This document shows positions 12,766-26,670 of a stretch of DNA of 50,496 nt, piece by piece; position 1 is the first letter of the stretch; each line of letters starts with the position of its first letter. The stretch is from Pseudomonadales bacterium (GTDB lineage Bacteria; Pseudomonadota; Gammaproteobacteria; Pseudomonadales; Azotimanducaceae), in NCBI GenBank assembly GCA_016779585.1, contig JADHNI010000022.1, positions 1 through 50,496 of the forward strand, in the 5' to 3' direction. The position numbers were made by a program, and so were the translations under genes. Under the pieces are notes generated by a model. It made no database searches and was not told where the DNA came from. It saw only the letters and a list, made by a program, of their open reading frames with translations.

Positions 12766-14451
12766 CTAACCCGAGGCTTTCTCGATCTGCCTGGTCACAT
12801 ACCACTGCTGCATGATCGACAAAATGTTGTTCACCAGCCAATAGAGCACCAGACCGGACGGGAACCAAAGGAAAAAGAAAGTGAACATGATTGGCATGAA
12901 CTTGAAGACGCGCGCCTGGACAGGATCAGGCGGTTCAGGCTGCATTCTCTGGGTCAGATACATACTGACCCCCATCAGGATCGGCAGGATGAAGAAAGGA
13001 TCCATTGCCGACAGGTCTTCAATCCAGAGGAAAAACGGTGCCTGCCTCAGTTCAACACTTTCCATCAGCGTCCAGTAGAGGGCAAGGAATACCGGCATTT
13101 GCAGCAGTATCGGGAAACATCCCCCGAGTGGATTGGCGCCTTCCTTCTTGTAGAGGTTCATCATTTCCTGTGAGAACTTCTGCTGGTCATCGCCATAGCG
13201 CTCTTTCAATCGCATCATTTCCGGCTGCAGTTTTCGCATCTTGGCCATCGACCTGAAACTTGCGGCTGAAAGCGGATAAAGCAGGATCTTCACAATGATG
13301 GTCAGTCCGATGATCGCAAGTCCCCAGTTGCCTACCATGCCGTGAATAACTGTCAGCATCCAGAAAAGCGGTTGTGCCATCCACCACAGGAATCCGTAAT
13401 CGACGACCAGATCAAGTCCCGTCGCAATTTCCTGCAGGCGATACTGGTCCTTCGGTCCTGAATAGAAGCTGGCAGCCAGAACACCGGTTTCACCGGGTGG
13501 AATGGAAATTGCCGGTGTTGTAAATCCGAAGAGGTAAACGTCCTGGTTACGCAATTTTCTTGCCTGGTAGCTGACCTCACTGTCACCCTGGGGTACCCAG
13601 GCACTGACAAAGTAGTGCTGGACCATGGCCATGTAGCCTTCCGGTCGAGTGAGCTTGTATGGCTCTTCTTCAAGGTCTTCAAATTCGAGCTTCTTGTAAA
13701 ACTCCTGGTCTGATCTCGTGGCGCCGCCAACAAAGGGCTGCATACCCATCAGGTTGGAGGATTGGGAGATAGGGTCCTGGCCATCCCTTTTTATCTGGGT
13801 AAACAAACCACCTACCCAGGGAGTCTCCGCAGCGTTGGTGACCTCGTATTCCAGGCCAATCAGGTAGTCACCCTGCTTGAACCGATAGGTCTTGCGGATG
13901 CTCGTACCGTCACTCTGAATGTGACTCAGTGAAACATTCAGTTCTGAGTGACTGCCCATATCGTAGTTCTGCAGGTCAGACTGAAAAAGTGGTCGGACGC
14001 CTTTTTTGTCTGTTCCGTTAGGCCCAATTAGGCCGCTCTGACCAACATAGGCATTCCTGGGATCCAGGAGTACAAACGGAACATCTGGTGTTTCAAGGCT
14101 GGCGGGAAAATCTGGAAGAGAGACTTTGACAATGTCGCCACCGAGGGGATCAATCTGGATGTTGAAAACGTCTGTTTCTACAGTGATCAACTGTCGTGTA
14201 GCAGCCGCTGTGTTAGGCACGGTCTGTGGTATCGGTACCGCTCCGGTCGCCAGCTCCGGCACGGTACTGTCCTGCACTGTGGGTACCGAGCCAGGGATCG
14301 TTGCATCCAGCGGGGGAACAGGTAACGCCGGGCTCTCGTCAACTGTGGCTGGTGCGGTAGCGCCCTGACCATAGTCTTCGTTCCAGGCCAGCACCAGCAT
14401 GTAGGCTGTTACTGCAAGGCCCAGCAGTATGAAAATTCTTTGAAAATCCAT
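12766..14451 (-). CDS. yidC: Membrane protein insertase YidC
   Basis: YidC (Oxa1/Alb3 family) inserts and folds inner-membrane proteins, including ATP synthase subunits such as AtpE. It has 561 residues. An N-terminal membrane helix (IFILLGLAVTAYMLVLAW) leads to a large periplasmic domain, then a core of five membrane helices in the last 220 residues. The core contains PLSAASFRSMAKMRKLQP, GGCFPILLQMPVFLALYW and PSGLVLYWLVNNILSI. It abuts yidD. Confidence 0.97.
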   Translation of the reverse strand: MDFQRIFILLGLAVTAYMLVLAWNEDYGQGATAPATVDESPALPVPPLDATIPGSVPTVQDSTVPELATGAVPIPQTVPNTAAATRQLITVETDVFNIQIDPLGGDIVKVSLPDFPASLETPDVPFVLLDPRNAYVGQSGLIGPNGTDKKGVRPLFQSDLQNYDMGSHSELNVSLSHIQSDGTSIRKTYRFKQGDYLIGLEYEVTNAAETPWVGGLFTQIKRDGQDPISQSSNLMGMQPFVGGATRSDQEFYKKLEFEDLEEEPYKLTRPEGYMAMVQHYFVSAWVPQGDSEVSYQARKLRNQDVYLFGFTTPAISIPPGETGVLAASFYSGPKDQYRLQEIATGLDLVVDYGFLWWMAQPLFWMLTVIHGMVGNWGLAIIGLTIIVKILLYPLSAASFRSMAKMRKLQPEMMRLKERYGDDQQKFSQEMMNLYKKEGANPLGGCFPILLQMPVFLALYWTLMESVELRQAPFFLWIEDLSAMDPFFILPILMGVSMYLTQRMQPEPPDPVQARVFKFMPIMFTFFFLWFPSGLVLYWLVNNILSIMQQWYVTRQIEKASG

Positions 14452-14697
14452 CTAACTTCCTTTTTCCAGGGCACCATTGTCCTGGGGATCAGGCACAGGA
14501 TCGTAGCCACCAGGATGAAACGGATGACACTTACAAAGTCGGTTTCCGGAGAGTGCGATACCCCGGATAACACCATGTTGCTCTATGGCTGTTGCCGCAT
14601 AAACGGAGCAGGTTGGATGAAACCTGCATCGGGGACCCAGCAACCCAGACAATGTTAGCTGGTAGGTCCTGATTAACAATAACAGGATGCGTTTCAC
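14452..14697 (-). CDS. yidD: Membrane protein insertion efficiency factor YidD
   Basis: Small YidD-family protein of 81 residues, encoded between rnpA and yidC as is typical. It shows the family hallmarks: an amphipathic N-terminus (LLLLIRTYQLTLSGLLG), the cysteine motif CRFHPTCSVYA and the C-terminal HPFHPGGYDPVP. It associates with the membrane and helps YidC-dependent insertion. The stop lies directly against the yidC start. Confidence 0.95.
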   Translation of the reverse strand: MKRILLLLIRTYQLTLSGLLGPRCRFHPTCSVYAATAIEQHGVIRGIALSGNRLCKCHPFHPGGYDPVPDPQDNGALEKGS

Positions 14698-14731
14698 CTT
14701 TTACTTCTTCCTATGGTCTCTTGTTCGAGTG

Positions 14732-15094
14732 TCAGGTCTTGCCGGCAGCCTGATTTGAAAGGTTCTCGAAGGAATTTGCCAGCATGTAACCCAGGTCAGA
14801 AGCAGATCCGGCCTTTGCACGTGTTAACACGACGATATCGAGGCTGACCGGATTATCCGTCAGTATTGTCCTGAAGGTTTCACGGATCTGCCTTTTTATT
14901 CGATTCCTGTGCACTGCAAGCGGGACACTTTTTTTGCTCACCACCATGCCCAGGCGATTAAAGCCCTGATGATTAGGCTTTGCAAGAAACAGGAGCGCGG
15001 AGTTACCTATACGAAACTCGCATTCCTTAAACACGGTATCAAATTCGTGAGAACGGACCAGTCGGTGGCTGACAGGGAATCTTGAGCTGGACAA
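14732..15094 (-). CDS. rnpA: Ribonuclease P protein component RnpA
   Basis: Protein subunit of RNase P, which matures tRNA 5' ends. The call gives 120 residues from a TTG start, 12 bases after rpmH. The conserved basic motif HRNRIKRQIRETFR is near residues 62-75, preceded by RLGMVVSKKSV, as in the family. No upstream ATG in frame is available, so the rare TTG start is the best choice. Confidence 0.95.
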   Translation of the reverse strand: MSSSRFPVSHRLVRSHEFDTVFKECEFRIGNSALLFLAKPNHQGFNRLGMVVSKKSVPLAVHRNRIKRQIRETFRTILTDNPVSLDIVVLTRAKAGSASDLGYMLANSFENLSNQAAGKT

Positions 15095-15106
15095 ACTGTG
15101 CGTTGA

Positions 15107-15241
15107 TTACGCGGTCAGTTCCTTGCGTCCCTTGGCGCGGCGACGCTTCAATACGAGTCTGCCTGCTTTGGTAGCCATTCTGGCACGAAAGCCATGAGTT
15201 CTTTTTCGCTTGAGAACACTGGGTTGAAAAGTTCTTTTCAT
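15107..15241 (-). CDS. rpmH: 50S ribosomal protein L34
   Basis: Translating the minus strand gives a 44-residue protein, [18 protein letters not shown] to KGRKELTA. It is very basic and nearly identical to gammaproteobacterial L34, the smallest large-subunit protein. It heads the rpmH-rnpA-yidD-yidC transcript and is divergent from dnaA across oriC. Confidence 0.98.
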   Translation of the reverse strand: MKRTFQPSVLKRKRTHGFRARMATKAGRLVLKRRRAKGRKELTA

Positions 15242-15280
15242 GTCGTAAACCAGATTGGTTGGGTGTTAAAAAGGAGCGCG

Positions 15281-15309
15281 ATTCTAATGAAGAAGGCAGG
15301 GAAGGTCAA
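15281..15309 (-). promoter_or_regulatory. Sigma70-like promoter of rpmH
   Basis: On the minus strand a TTGACC -35 box (15304-15309) and a TAGAAT -10 box (15281-15286) are separated by 17 bases. They sit about 40 bases before the L34 start. This is a strong match to the vegetative consensus and suits a ribosomal protein gene. Confidence 0.65.
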
Positions 15310-15690
15310 TGAACTCTGATAACTGCGACGGGGTTTTGATGACCTGTTCCCTGGAAGAGTCCTGTAATAGAAGAATATTTATATATATATGATTTATTAA
15401 TGTTATTTCTATTAAGTGAATGTTTTCTGTGAATAACAGGTATTTTCCTTGCTTTTTCAACTCTTTATATGTGGTGAAACTGTACTTGCAAGCTCTTTGC
15501 AATCACTGGCTATCCTGTGGAAAAACGGCTGGTAAATCAGCGTATTGTCCACACTGCTAACAGACCCTTTAAGGGGTATGTTTAACCCACAAGTTATCCA
15601 CAGGTTAACCACCGCTTAGTCACCGGATTTATCCATAAACTACTGAAAAATATATAGTTTTTTGTCACCTTTTTTGTGTGAATAGCTTGG
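15310..15690. other. oriC: Chromosomal replication origin oriC
   Basis: This non-coding region between rpmH and dnaA has the features of a bacterial origin. An AT-rich stretch at about 15365-15420 (many T/A runs such as TATATATATAT) is a likely unwinding element. DnaA boxes of the TTATNCACA type are exact at 15594-15602 (plus) and 15428-15436 (minus). One-mismatch boxes lie at 15516-15524 (minus), 15545-15553 (plus), 15629-15637 (plus) and 15677-15685 (minus). Only one GATC is seen between rpmH and dnaA (about 15733), so SeqA/Dam-style control like that of E. coli is not indicated. Confidence 0.88.
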
Positions 15691-15716
15691 CTTGTGGTCC
15701 GCTATGGGGTTAATAT
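15687..15716 (+). promoter_or_regulatory. Possible dnaA promoter
   Basis: A TTGGCT box (15687-15692) and a TAATAT box (15711-15716) are 18 bases apart, about 105 bases before the proposed dnaA start. A near-consensus DnaA box at 15677-15685 adjoins the -35 box, which would allow autoregulation. The match is moderate and other AT-rich hexamers occur nearby. Confidence 0.35.
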
Positions 15717-15822
15717 CCCTTTCCTGGTCAACGATCAGTCAGTGCCGCGATTTACCACTCTGTCAGCCACTAAGTTAAGGCTTCCACAGAGAGAATCCAA
15801 GCAAAAAACAGAAAAACACAGC

Positions 15823-17166
15823 ATGTATGGGGGTTCTGTGGGGGCTACAATCTGGCAAAAATGCCTTAATCGTCTGGAAGATGAACTTTCTTCGCAGCAA
15901 TTTAACACCTGGATTCGACCTTTGCAGGCAGCTGGCGATGACCAGACAGTCCGTCTTCTGGCACCAAACAGGTATATCAAGGATCAGGTAAACGATCAGT
16001 TCCTCGAAAGGATCCGGGAGCTTCTGGCGCAGGATAGTTCTGCCACGGTAGAGCTTGAAATTGGCAGCAGTGCGCGCAACATGGTCCCTGATGCGGCTTC
16101 CTCCAACAATAATACGTTTGCTGCACGCGAACGCTTTTATCCCCTTCTCGATCTGAATAAGGAATTTACTTTTGATTCCTTTGTTGAGGGCAGATCCAAC
16201 CAGCTGGCCCGGGCAGCCGCACTTCAGGTTTCCGAAAATGTAGGTGGTGCCTCTTACAATCCGTTGCTTTTGTACGGTGGTGTGGGTTTGGGTAAAACCC
16301 ACCTGATGCACGCTGTAGGCAATTCAATCGCCGATCGACACCCAAATTTGAAGGTCGCCTATATGTATTCCCAGCGGTTTATGGAGGATATGGTCAGGGC
16401 GATTGAGCACGGCACGATGTCGGACTTTACCCAGTACTATCGCTCGGTGGATGTTCTGCTGATGGACGATATCCAGTTCCTGGCCAAAGGAATGAAAACC
16501 CAGGAAGAGTTCTTCCACGTGTTCAACAGGCTACAGGAAGATGGCAGCCAGATTGTGTTGACTTGTGATCGATATCCCAAGGAAATCGAGGGACTGGAGG
16601 AACGTCTGGAAAGCCGGTTTGTCTGGGGTATGACAGCGCCGGTTGAACCACCTGAGCTGGAGACCAGGGTTGCGATCCTCATGAAGAAGGCAGAGAGCGA
16701 ACATGTTGATCTCCCCAGTGATGCAGCCTTTTTCATCGCAGAACGGATTCGTTCCAATGTACGAGAACTTGAAGGTGCACTGAAACGCGTTATTGCCAAT
16801 GCAAAGTTTACGGACAGACCCATTTCGATCGAACAGGTTCGTGAGTCGCTACGTGATCTGATTGCTATCCAGGACCGACAGATCGGCATCGAAAATATTC
16901 AGAAAACCACGGCGGATTACTATAAGATCCGAGTGGGCGATCTGCATTCCAAGAAGCGAACCAGATCGATTGCCAGACCTCGGCAGGTAGCCATGGCGCT
17001 TGCGAAGGAGCTGACCAATCACAGTCTCCCTGAAATTGGAGATGCCTTCGGCGGACGCGATCACACAACAGTGCTTCATGCCTGTCGTAAGATCGAAGAA
17101 CTCCGCGAAAGCACTCGGGAAATCAGGGAAGACTACAACAATCTTCTGAGATTGCTGACCGCCTGA
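15823..17166 (+). CDS. dnaA: Chromosomal replication initiator DnaA
   Basis: DnaA binds oriC boxes and opens the duplex. The chosen ATG gives 447 residues, beginning [20 protein letters not shown], in line with the family N-terminal domain. The frame is open 43 codons further upstream into oriC, but those codons look non-coding. A GTG five codons in (15838), with a G-rich stretch before it, is an alternative. The AAA+ core has Walker [11 protein letters not shown] near residue 150 and Walker B LLMDDIQF. The C-terminal DNA-binding signature is [15 protein letters not shown]. Confidence 0.97.
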   Translation: MYGGSVGATIWQKCLNRLEDELSSQQFNTWIRPLQAAGDDQTVRLLAPNRYIKDQVNDQFLERIRELLAQDSSATVELEIGSSARNMVPDAASSNNNTFAARERFYPLLDLNKEFTFDSFVEGRSNQLARAAALQVSENVGGASYNPLLLYGGVGLGKTHLMHAVGNSIADRHPNLKVAYMYSQRFMEDMVRAIEHGTMSDFTQYYRSVDVLLMDDIQFLAKGMKTQEEFFHVFNRLQEDGSQIVLTCDRYPKEIEGLEERLESRFVWGMTAPVEPPELETRVAILMKKAESEHVDLPSDAAFFIAERIRSNVRELEGALKRVIANAKFTDRPISIEQVRESLRDLIAIQDRQIGIENIQKTTADYYKIRVGDLHSKKRTRSIARPRQVAMALAKELTNHSLPEIGDAFGGRDHTTVLHACRKIEELRESTREIREDYNNLLRLLTA

Positions 17167-17240
17167 ACATTCCCGGTTACCTGCGTTTCCAGTCATTCTG
17201 AGCTGGTATTGCGGGTATAGGTAGTTATCGCAGGGGTTAC

Positions 17241-18341
17241 ATGAAGTTTACGATCAACAGGGAAAAGCTGCTCGAACCGTTGCAGCTCGCATGCGGTGTG
17301 GTGGAAAGGCGCCAGACTGCACCAGTTTTGTCCAATCTCCTTCTTGTTCTGGAAGACGACCAGCTTGTCATTACAGGCACAGATCAGGAAGTAGAGATGA
17401 CGGTTCGCATTCCCGATGTTACGGTCGGGGAAGCGGGTGAAGTCACTGTCCCGGCGCGCAAGCTGATGGATATCTGTAAGAGTCTGCCTGATGGTGCGGA
17501 TATGCGCGCTGAGCTGGACGGCAACCGGGTTTCCGTCGACAGCGGCAGGTTCAGTTCTCACCTTGCAACACTCCCGGTAACGGACTTCCCCGATATCGAG
17601 CCTGGTGATCATGATGTTTCTGTTTCATTGTCGATGGGTGAGCTAAGCCGATTGCTGGCACGCACAAGTTTCGCAATGGCACAGCAGGATGTTCGCTTTT
17701 TCTTTAACGGCGTATTGCTGGATGTGCAGGGTTCACGGATCCGTTTTGTTGCCACCAATGGTCAACGTCTGGCGACGAGTTTTGTCGAGAAAGAAGACCA
17801 TGGCCAACACCAGTTTATTATCCCGAGAAAGGCTGTCTCGGAACTGGGTCGAATTCTGGGGGACAATGAGGATGAAGTTGTTACCCTGAATTTCACGGCC
17901 AATCACATGCAGGTAGAGCGGGGCAATGTCACTTTGATTACCAAGTTGATCGATGCCACCTATCCTGATTACACGCGAGCAATCCCCGAGGGTGGTGACA
18001 AGGTTGTGTTGGCAGATCGACAGTTGTTAAAAGAAGCACTGTCTCGAACCGCGATTCTTTCAAACGAACTTTATCGCAACGTCCGTCTGATGCTGTTACC
18101 GGGTAAGCTGGACCTGCATGCCAATAACCCCCAGCAGGAAGAAGCAGAAGAAACACTTAACGTTGACTATGACGGCGACGCGCTGGAAATTGGTTTTAAT
18201 GTCAGTTATCTCATTGAAACACTGAGCGCCATGAAAGGGTATACGGTAAGACTCACTCTGAGTGACCCGACTGGGGCTTGCTTGCTGGAAGACCTGGACG
18301 AGCCTGAATCGTTGTTTGTTATCAGCCCGATGGTCATATAG
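17241..18341 (+). CDS. dnaN: DNA polymerase III beta clamp, upstream diverged copy
   Basis: First of two adjacent sliding-clamp genes, 366 residues, full length and intact, with the three-domain clamp fold visible by alignment to the second copy (roughly half of residues identical by eye). Conserved blocks include VVERRQTAPVLSNLLL, TVPARKLMDIC, FAMAQQDVRFFFNG, RTAILSNE and NNPQQEEAEE. The partner-binding cleft is altered: the canonical ATDGHRLA reads ATNGQRLA, and the canonical C-terminus VVMPMRL reads VISPMVI. A GGGG ribosome site precedes the ATG. It may be a specialised or regulatory clamp; which copy is the main replicative one is inferred, not shown. Confidence 0.93.
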   Translation: MKFTINREKLLEPLQLACGVVERRQTAPVLSNLLLVLEDDQLVITGTDQEVEMTVRIPDVTVGEAGEVTVPARKLMDICKSLPDGADMRAELDGNRVSVDSGRFSSHLATLPVTDFPDIEPGDHDVSVSLSMGELSRLLARTSFAMAQQDVRFFFNGVLLDVQGSRIRFVATNGQRLATSFVEKEDHGQHQFIIPRKAVSELGRILGDNEDEVVTLNFTANHMQVERGNVTLITKLIDATYPDYTRAIPEGGDKVVLADRQLLKEALSRTAILSNELYRNVRLMLLPGKLDLHANNPQQEEAEETLNVDYDGDALEIGFNVSYLIETLSAMKGYTVRLTLSDPTGACLLEDLDEPESLFVISPMVI

Positions 18342-18409
18342 GCAGCAAAGAAAGAAAGTGAATACTTACATACCTCATAATACAGGTGTAGCGTAAGCGG
18401 AAAAGACAT

Positions 18410-19506
18410 ATGAAGTTCTCTATCAATCGTGAATCTCTCGTTAAGCCATTACAGCAGGTTGCAGGAGTCGTGGAGAGGCGTCAAACCTTGCCTGTGCTAT
18501 CAAACCTTTTGCTCCAGGTAAACGACAATGAACTGTCAATGACGGGTACGGATCTTGAGGTTGAGCTCATCGGCCGTGTCGAAGTCACCAATACAGAAAA
18601 TGGCGAGGTAACGGTACCCGCGAGAAAAATGGTTGATATCTGCCGTGAAATCCCTGAAAAAGCAGATATTGAGTTTGCACTGCATGAGAACCGCCTGGAG
18701 ATTCGGTCCGGTAGGTTCCGCTCGACACTGTCGACGCTTCCCGCAGTTGATTTCCCGTCTGTTGACCAATCCAGCCCGGAACTGTCTACGGAAATCGACA
18801 GCAAGGCGTTCAAGAAACTACTCGATAAGACGGCTTTCGCCATGGCACAGCAGGACGTTCGTTATTTTTTGAATGGCATGCTGATTGAGCTTGGTGGTGG
18901 TCATGTCAGGGCAGTGGCTACCGACGGTCATCGCCTGGCCATGAGTGACCTGGAACAGGCCGACCTGGATTCAGCGGGCAAGCAGGTCATTGTCCCGCGC
19001 AAGGGCGTGATAGAGCTTCAAAGGTTGCTTCAGGAACTCGAAGACAGCGTGTCTATCTCCATTGGCAGCACACACCTCTGTGCCTCTTCAAGCATGTTTA
19101 CCCTGACAACAAAGCTGGTTGACGGTAAGTTCCCGGACTATGAAAGGGTTATTCCCAAGGGTGGTGACAAGCTGGTGTTGGCTGACAAGCATGAGCTGCG
19201 CCAGGCTCTCAGTCGGACAGCGATTCTCTCGAACGAGAAGTTTCGTGGTATTCGGGTATCTCTGGCGTCAGGCCAGCTTCAATTGAGCGCAAACAATCCG
19301 GAACAGGAAGAAGCGGAAGAAACCGTCTCCGTGGATTATGAGGGCGATTCGCTGGAAGTTGGCTTTAACGTGAGTTATCTGCAGGATGTTCTCAACGTTA
19401 TTGAAAACGAAAAAGTCAGGCTGACGCTACACGACGCTAACAGCAGTGCTGTGATCGAAGATCCTGAGCTCGAAGATGCAGTTTACGTAGTGATGCCTAT
19501 GAAGCT

Positions 19507-19510
<4 letters not shown>
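18410..19510 (+). CDS. dnaN: DNA polymerase III beta clamp, canonical copy
   Basis: Second clamp gene, also 366 residues, 68 bases after the first. It keeps the canonical partner-binding cleft: ATDGHRLAM and a C-terminus of VVMPMKL. Other conserved blocks are VVERRQTLPVLSNLLL, TVPARKMVDICREIP, FAMAQQDVRYFLNG and RTAILSNEKFRGIR. The 3' end overlaps recF by 4 bases (ATGA), the usual dnaN-recF junction. On these grounds it is the likely housekeeping clamp. A CATAATAC stretch in the 68-base gap could be a -10 box, but no convincing -35 was found. Confidence 0.96.
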
Positions 19511-23581
<4,071 letters not shown>

Positions 23582-23605
23582 GACCAACCCTCTTTTCATC
23601 CATTC

Positions 23606-25657
23606 CTATTGTAGAAGCGAGAAATCTGCCACTTCAAGGAAGAGTTGTCTCAGGTCCCGTAACAACACCAGGCGGTTTAACCTGAGTTTGTTGTCCTCAG
23701 CCATAACAAGGACTTCTTCAAAGAAACGGTCCACGGGCGCATGGAGTACTGCGAGTTTCTCCAGGCGGGCGCCTGCGCCTTTTGCGTCTGAAAGATCGAT
23801 AGCATAGACCGCGGTGGCCAAAGCCTTTTCAGCCTCGTCGGTTGCCAGGCCCGGGTCGAATTGAGCAGGCAGGCTCGCAAGATCTGCCTTTTTCAGCAAG
23901 TTCGCAACACGTTTGTTAGCGGCAACAATACTCTCTGCCGTTGGTCCATTTCGAAAAGCCTGCAGCGTTTTCACCACGTCGTCGATCATCATCAGGTTAA
24001 TACCTTTTGATAGACCGGAGGTGGCGGCGTCAACCACGTCAGCACTGATGCCCTGCTCGCCGTAGTAGCTTGTCAGTCGCTCGATGATGTATTGGCTGAC
24101 TTCATCGATACTGTATTTGTCAGAATAGAGAGCCGCAGCCTGCTCAAGGCTATCGGTTAATGACAAATCGAGGTGATTCTCCACGCAGATTCTTATCACT
24201 CCGAGGCTTTGCCTGCGTAGCGCGAATGGATCTCTTGAACCTGTTGGTGGCTGATTGATGCCGAATAATCCTACGAGACTATCAATTTTATCTGCCAGAG
24301 ATACACAGGATGCGATTCCGGTATCCGGTAACAGGCCACCGCTCTGTGTCGGACGATAATGCTGTTCTATCCCCTTAACTACATCGTCAGATTCTCTTCC
24401 GTGCCTGGCGTAGTAGCCTCCCATGATGCCCTGAAGGTCAGGAAATTCCCCAACCATGTCGCTAACAAGGTCAGCCTTGCACAAGAGCCCGGCACGCTCA
24501 GCCTCGCTTTTGTTTTCCCCGAGGTTATCAGCAATAAAACCCGCCAGGGCAGAAACTCGCTTCGCCTTTTCGAGATAAGTGCCAAGGTCGGTCTGGAACA
24601 CCACGTTGCCTAGCCGCTCACATTTTTCATCGAGACTGGTTCTCGTGTCCTGCTGGTAGAAGAAAGCTGCATCTGAGAGTCTTGGCCGGATAACACGTTC
24701 ATTCCCGGAAATGACAACTTGTGGGTCTGGTGTTTCCAGGTTTGCGATGGTGATGAACTTTGGCAGCAGTTTGCCGTTGCCGTCGACAAGGTGGAAATAG
24801 CGCTGATGTTCTTTCATCGCCGAAATCAGTACTTCCGGAGGCACCTCAAGGAAACTTTCCTCGAACCCTCCCGCCAGCGCGACCGGCCATTCCACCAGGG
24901 CGGTCACTTCATCCAGTAGATTTTCATCCAGTTCGAGGTTGGCGCCCTCGCTTGCAGCCAGTTCATACAGCTGGCCGCGAATCAGCTCACGCCGACCGTC
25001 GTAGTCGACCAGAACATGCTGCGCACGACAGTCTTCTACATAGGCGTCGGCATCGGAGATCTCAAAATCACCCTTACTCATGAATCGATGTCCACGGCTG
25101 GTTTTACCCGCCTGCATACCAAGAATGGCGATGGGCATGACTTCCTTGCCGTGAAGACACACGACCCACTTTATCGGTCGGACAAACTCATCCCTGGTCT
25201 TGCCCCAGCGCATCCGTCGGTCGATGGGCAGCGCGGAAAGTGCCTCTTGCACAATACCCGGTAGCAAATCCGAGGTGGCTTCGCCTGGCATGGTGGCACG
25301 ATAAACCAGGTACTCACCCTTGTCGGTTTCCATGATTGCCAGGTGCTCCGGGTCAGAGACGCCACAGCTTTTCATAAAACCCCGAAGCGCCTTGGTAGGT
25401 TGGTCTTCTGCATCGAAGGCAGCTTTTTTAGCTGGTCCGCGACGTTCGATGTCCTGGTCAGGTTGTTGGGTGCCGAGGCCATTGATTCTCAGGGCGAGGC
25501 GTCGCGGTGTCGCAAAACTTTCAATGCCATTAAAGGGCAGTTGCGCCTGTTTTAAACCGGCTTCCACCTGTTCAGCGAAAGTCAGGCGTAGCCGATTCAG
25601 TGATTTCGGTGGCAGTTCCTCTGTACCAATTTCCAGGAGGAGTGTCTTATTTGGCAC
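23606..25657 (-). CDS. glyS: Glycyl-tRNA synthetase beta subunit
   Basis: Beta subunit of the bacterial alpha2beta2 glycyl-tRNA synthetase. I place the start at a GTG at 25657, giving 683 residues beginning [20 protein letters not shown], as the family does. AAGGAGA lies 7 bases before this GTG. A longer frame from an ATG at 25696 would add 13 unmatched residues. Conserved blocks include [23 protein letters not shown] and [19 protein letters not shown]. The C-terminus ends [12 protein letters not shown], like the E. coli protein. It overlaps the end of glyQ by 11 bases. Confidence 0.96.
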   Translation of the reverse strand: MPNKTLLLEIGTEELPPKSLNRLRLTFAEQVEAGLKQAQLPFNGIESFATPRRLALRINGLGTQQPDQDIERRGPAKKAAFDAEDQPTKALRGFMKSCGVSDPEHLAIMETDKGEYLVYRATMPGEATSDLLPGIVQEALSALPIDRRMRWGKTRDEFVRPIKWVVCLHGKEVMPIAILGMQAGKTSRGHRFMSKGDFEISDADAYVEDCRAQHVLVDYDGRRELIRGQLYELAASEGANLELDENLLDEVTALVEWPVALAGGFEESFLEVPPEVLISAMKEHQRYFHLVDGNGKLLPKFITIANLETPDPQVVISGNERVIRPRLSDAAFFYQQDTRTSLDEKCERLGNVVFQTDLGTYLEKAKRVSALAGFIADNLGENKSEAERAGLLCKADLVSDMVGEFPDLQGIMGGYYARHGRESDDVVKGIEQHYRPTQSGGLLPDTGIASCVSLADKIDSLVGLFGINQPPTGSRDPFALRRQSLGVIRICVENHLDLSLTDSLEQAAALYSDKYSIDEVSQYIIERLTSYYGEQGISADVVDAATSGLSKGINLMMIDDVVKTLQAFRNGPTAESIVAANKRVANLLKKADLASLPAQFDPGLATDEAEKALATAVYAIDLSDAKGAGARLEKLAVLHAPVDRFFEEVLVMAEDNKLRLNRLVLLRDLRQLFLEVADFSLLQ

Positions 25658-26570
25658 GGGCGATCTCTCCTTCGACGTAGCTACGGGTGTCGTCATCGGC
25701 CAGCGGGAACCCCATGGCGTGTCTTGATTCGAAATATTTCTGGGCGACGCCCCGTGCCAGTGTCCTGACTCTCAGGATAAATCGCTGGCGTTCGGTAACC
25801 GAGATCGCATGTCGGGCATCCAGGAGGTTAAACGCGTGCGACGCCTTCATGACATATTCGTAGGCAGGCAGTGGCAGGTCCTCGTCAAGAAACCTTTGGG
25901 TTTCTTTCTCACAGAAGTCGAACTGCTGGAACAGGGCATCAACATCTGCCAGGTCAAAATTAAATCTGGACATCTCAACCTCATACTGATGATAGACGTC
26001 CGCGTATGTCACCACGCCACTGTCAGTCTCCGTCCAGACCAGTTCTTTAAAGTCCTCGACACCCTGCAGATACAGGGCGAGTCGTTCCAGGCCATAAGTG
26101 ATCTCACCCATTACCGGGTAACATTCGAGACCACCAACCTGCTGGAAGTAGGTAAACTGGGTGATTTCCATGCCGTCCATCCAGACTTCCCAACCCAGTC
26201 CCCAGGCTCCGAGGGTTGGTGACTCCCAGTTATCTTCAACAAATCGAATGTCATGGGCCTTTGTGTCGATCCCCAGGTGTTCGAGTGATTGCAGGTAAAG
26301 TTCCTGAAAATTGTTCGGGTGGGGTTTCATGACCACCTGGTACTGGTAGTAATACTGGTAGCGATTCGGGTTTTCCCCGTATCGACCATCTGTAGGTCTT
26401 CTGCAGGGTTGTACGTATGCCGCGCGCCAGTTTTCCGGACCAATGGCGCGCAGAAACGTCGCCGGGTGAAAAGTACCGGCACCAACTTCCATGTCATAAG
26501 GTTGCATGAGAATACAGCCCTGCTTCGACCAGAAGGTCTGCAGTGACAGGATAAGATCTTGGAACGTCAT
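25647..26570 (-). CDS. glyQ: Glycyl-tRNA synthetase alpha subunit
   Basis: Catalytic alpha subunit of the tetrameric glycyl-tRNA synthetase. The ATG at 26570 gives 307 residues beginning [14 protein letters not shown]; a GTG two codons earlier is possible. It contains [60 protein letters not shown] and [20 protein letters not shown], all family hallmarks. It is co-transcribed with glyS and divergent from the acyltransferase gene. Confidence 0.97.
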   Translation of the reverse strand: MTFQDLILSLQTFWSKQGCILMQPYDMEVGAGTFHPATFLRAIGPENWRAAYVQPCRRPTDGRYGENPNRYQYYYQYQVVMKPHPNNFQELYLQSLEHLGIDTKAHDIRFVEDNWESPTLGAWGLGWEVWMDGMEITQFTYFQQVGGLECYPVMGEITYGLERLALYLQGVEDFKELVWTETDSGVVTYADVYHQYEVEMSRFNFDLADVDALFQQFDFCEKETQRFLDEDLPLPAYEYVMKASHAFNLLDARHAISVTERQRFILRVRTLARGVAQKYFESRHAMGFPLADDDTRSYVEGEIARAK

Positions 26571-26670
26571 GGACACCGTGTAAGTACCCCGGGCAAAAAA
26601 AGGGCGTAAGTATACATCGGTGACCCTAAATCAGATAACCTCGTTCCATGGCAGTTTCCAGAATATCTCC

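Noticed and set aside
15284-15502. A 72-codon open frame on the minus strand in oriC
   Set aside because: AT-rich composition, rich in Ile/Leu/Lys as expected of low-complexity DNA, covering the unwinding region and a DnaA box; no similarity recognised.
15694-15822. A DnaA start 43 codons upstream
   Set aside because: The extra residues do not align with DnaA and fall in the origin and promoter region.
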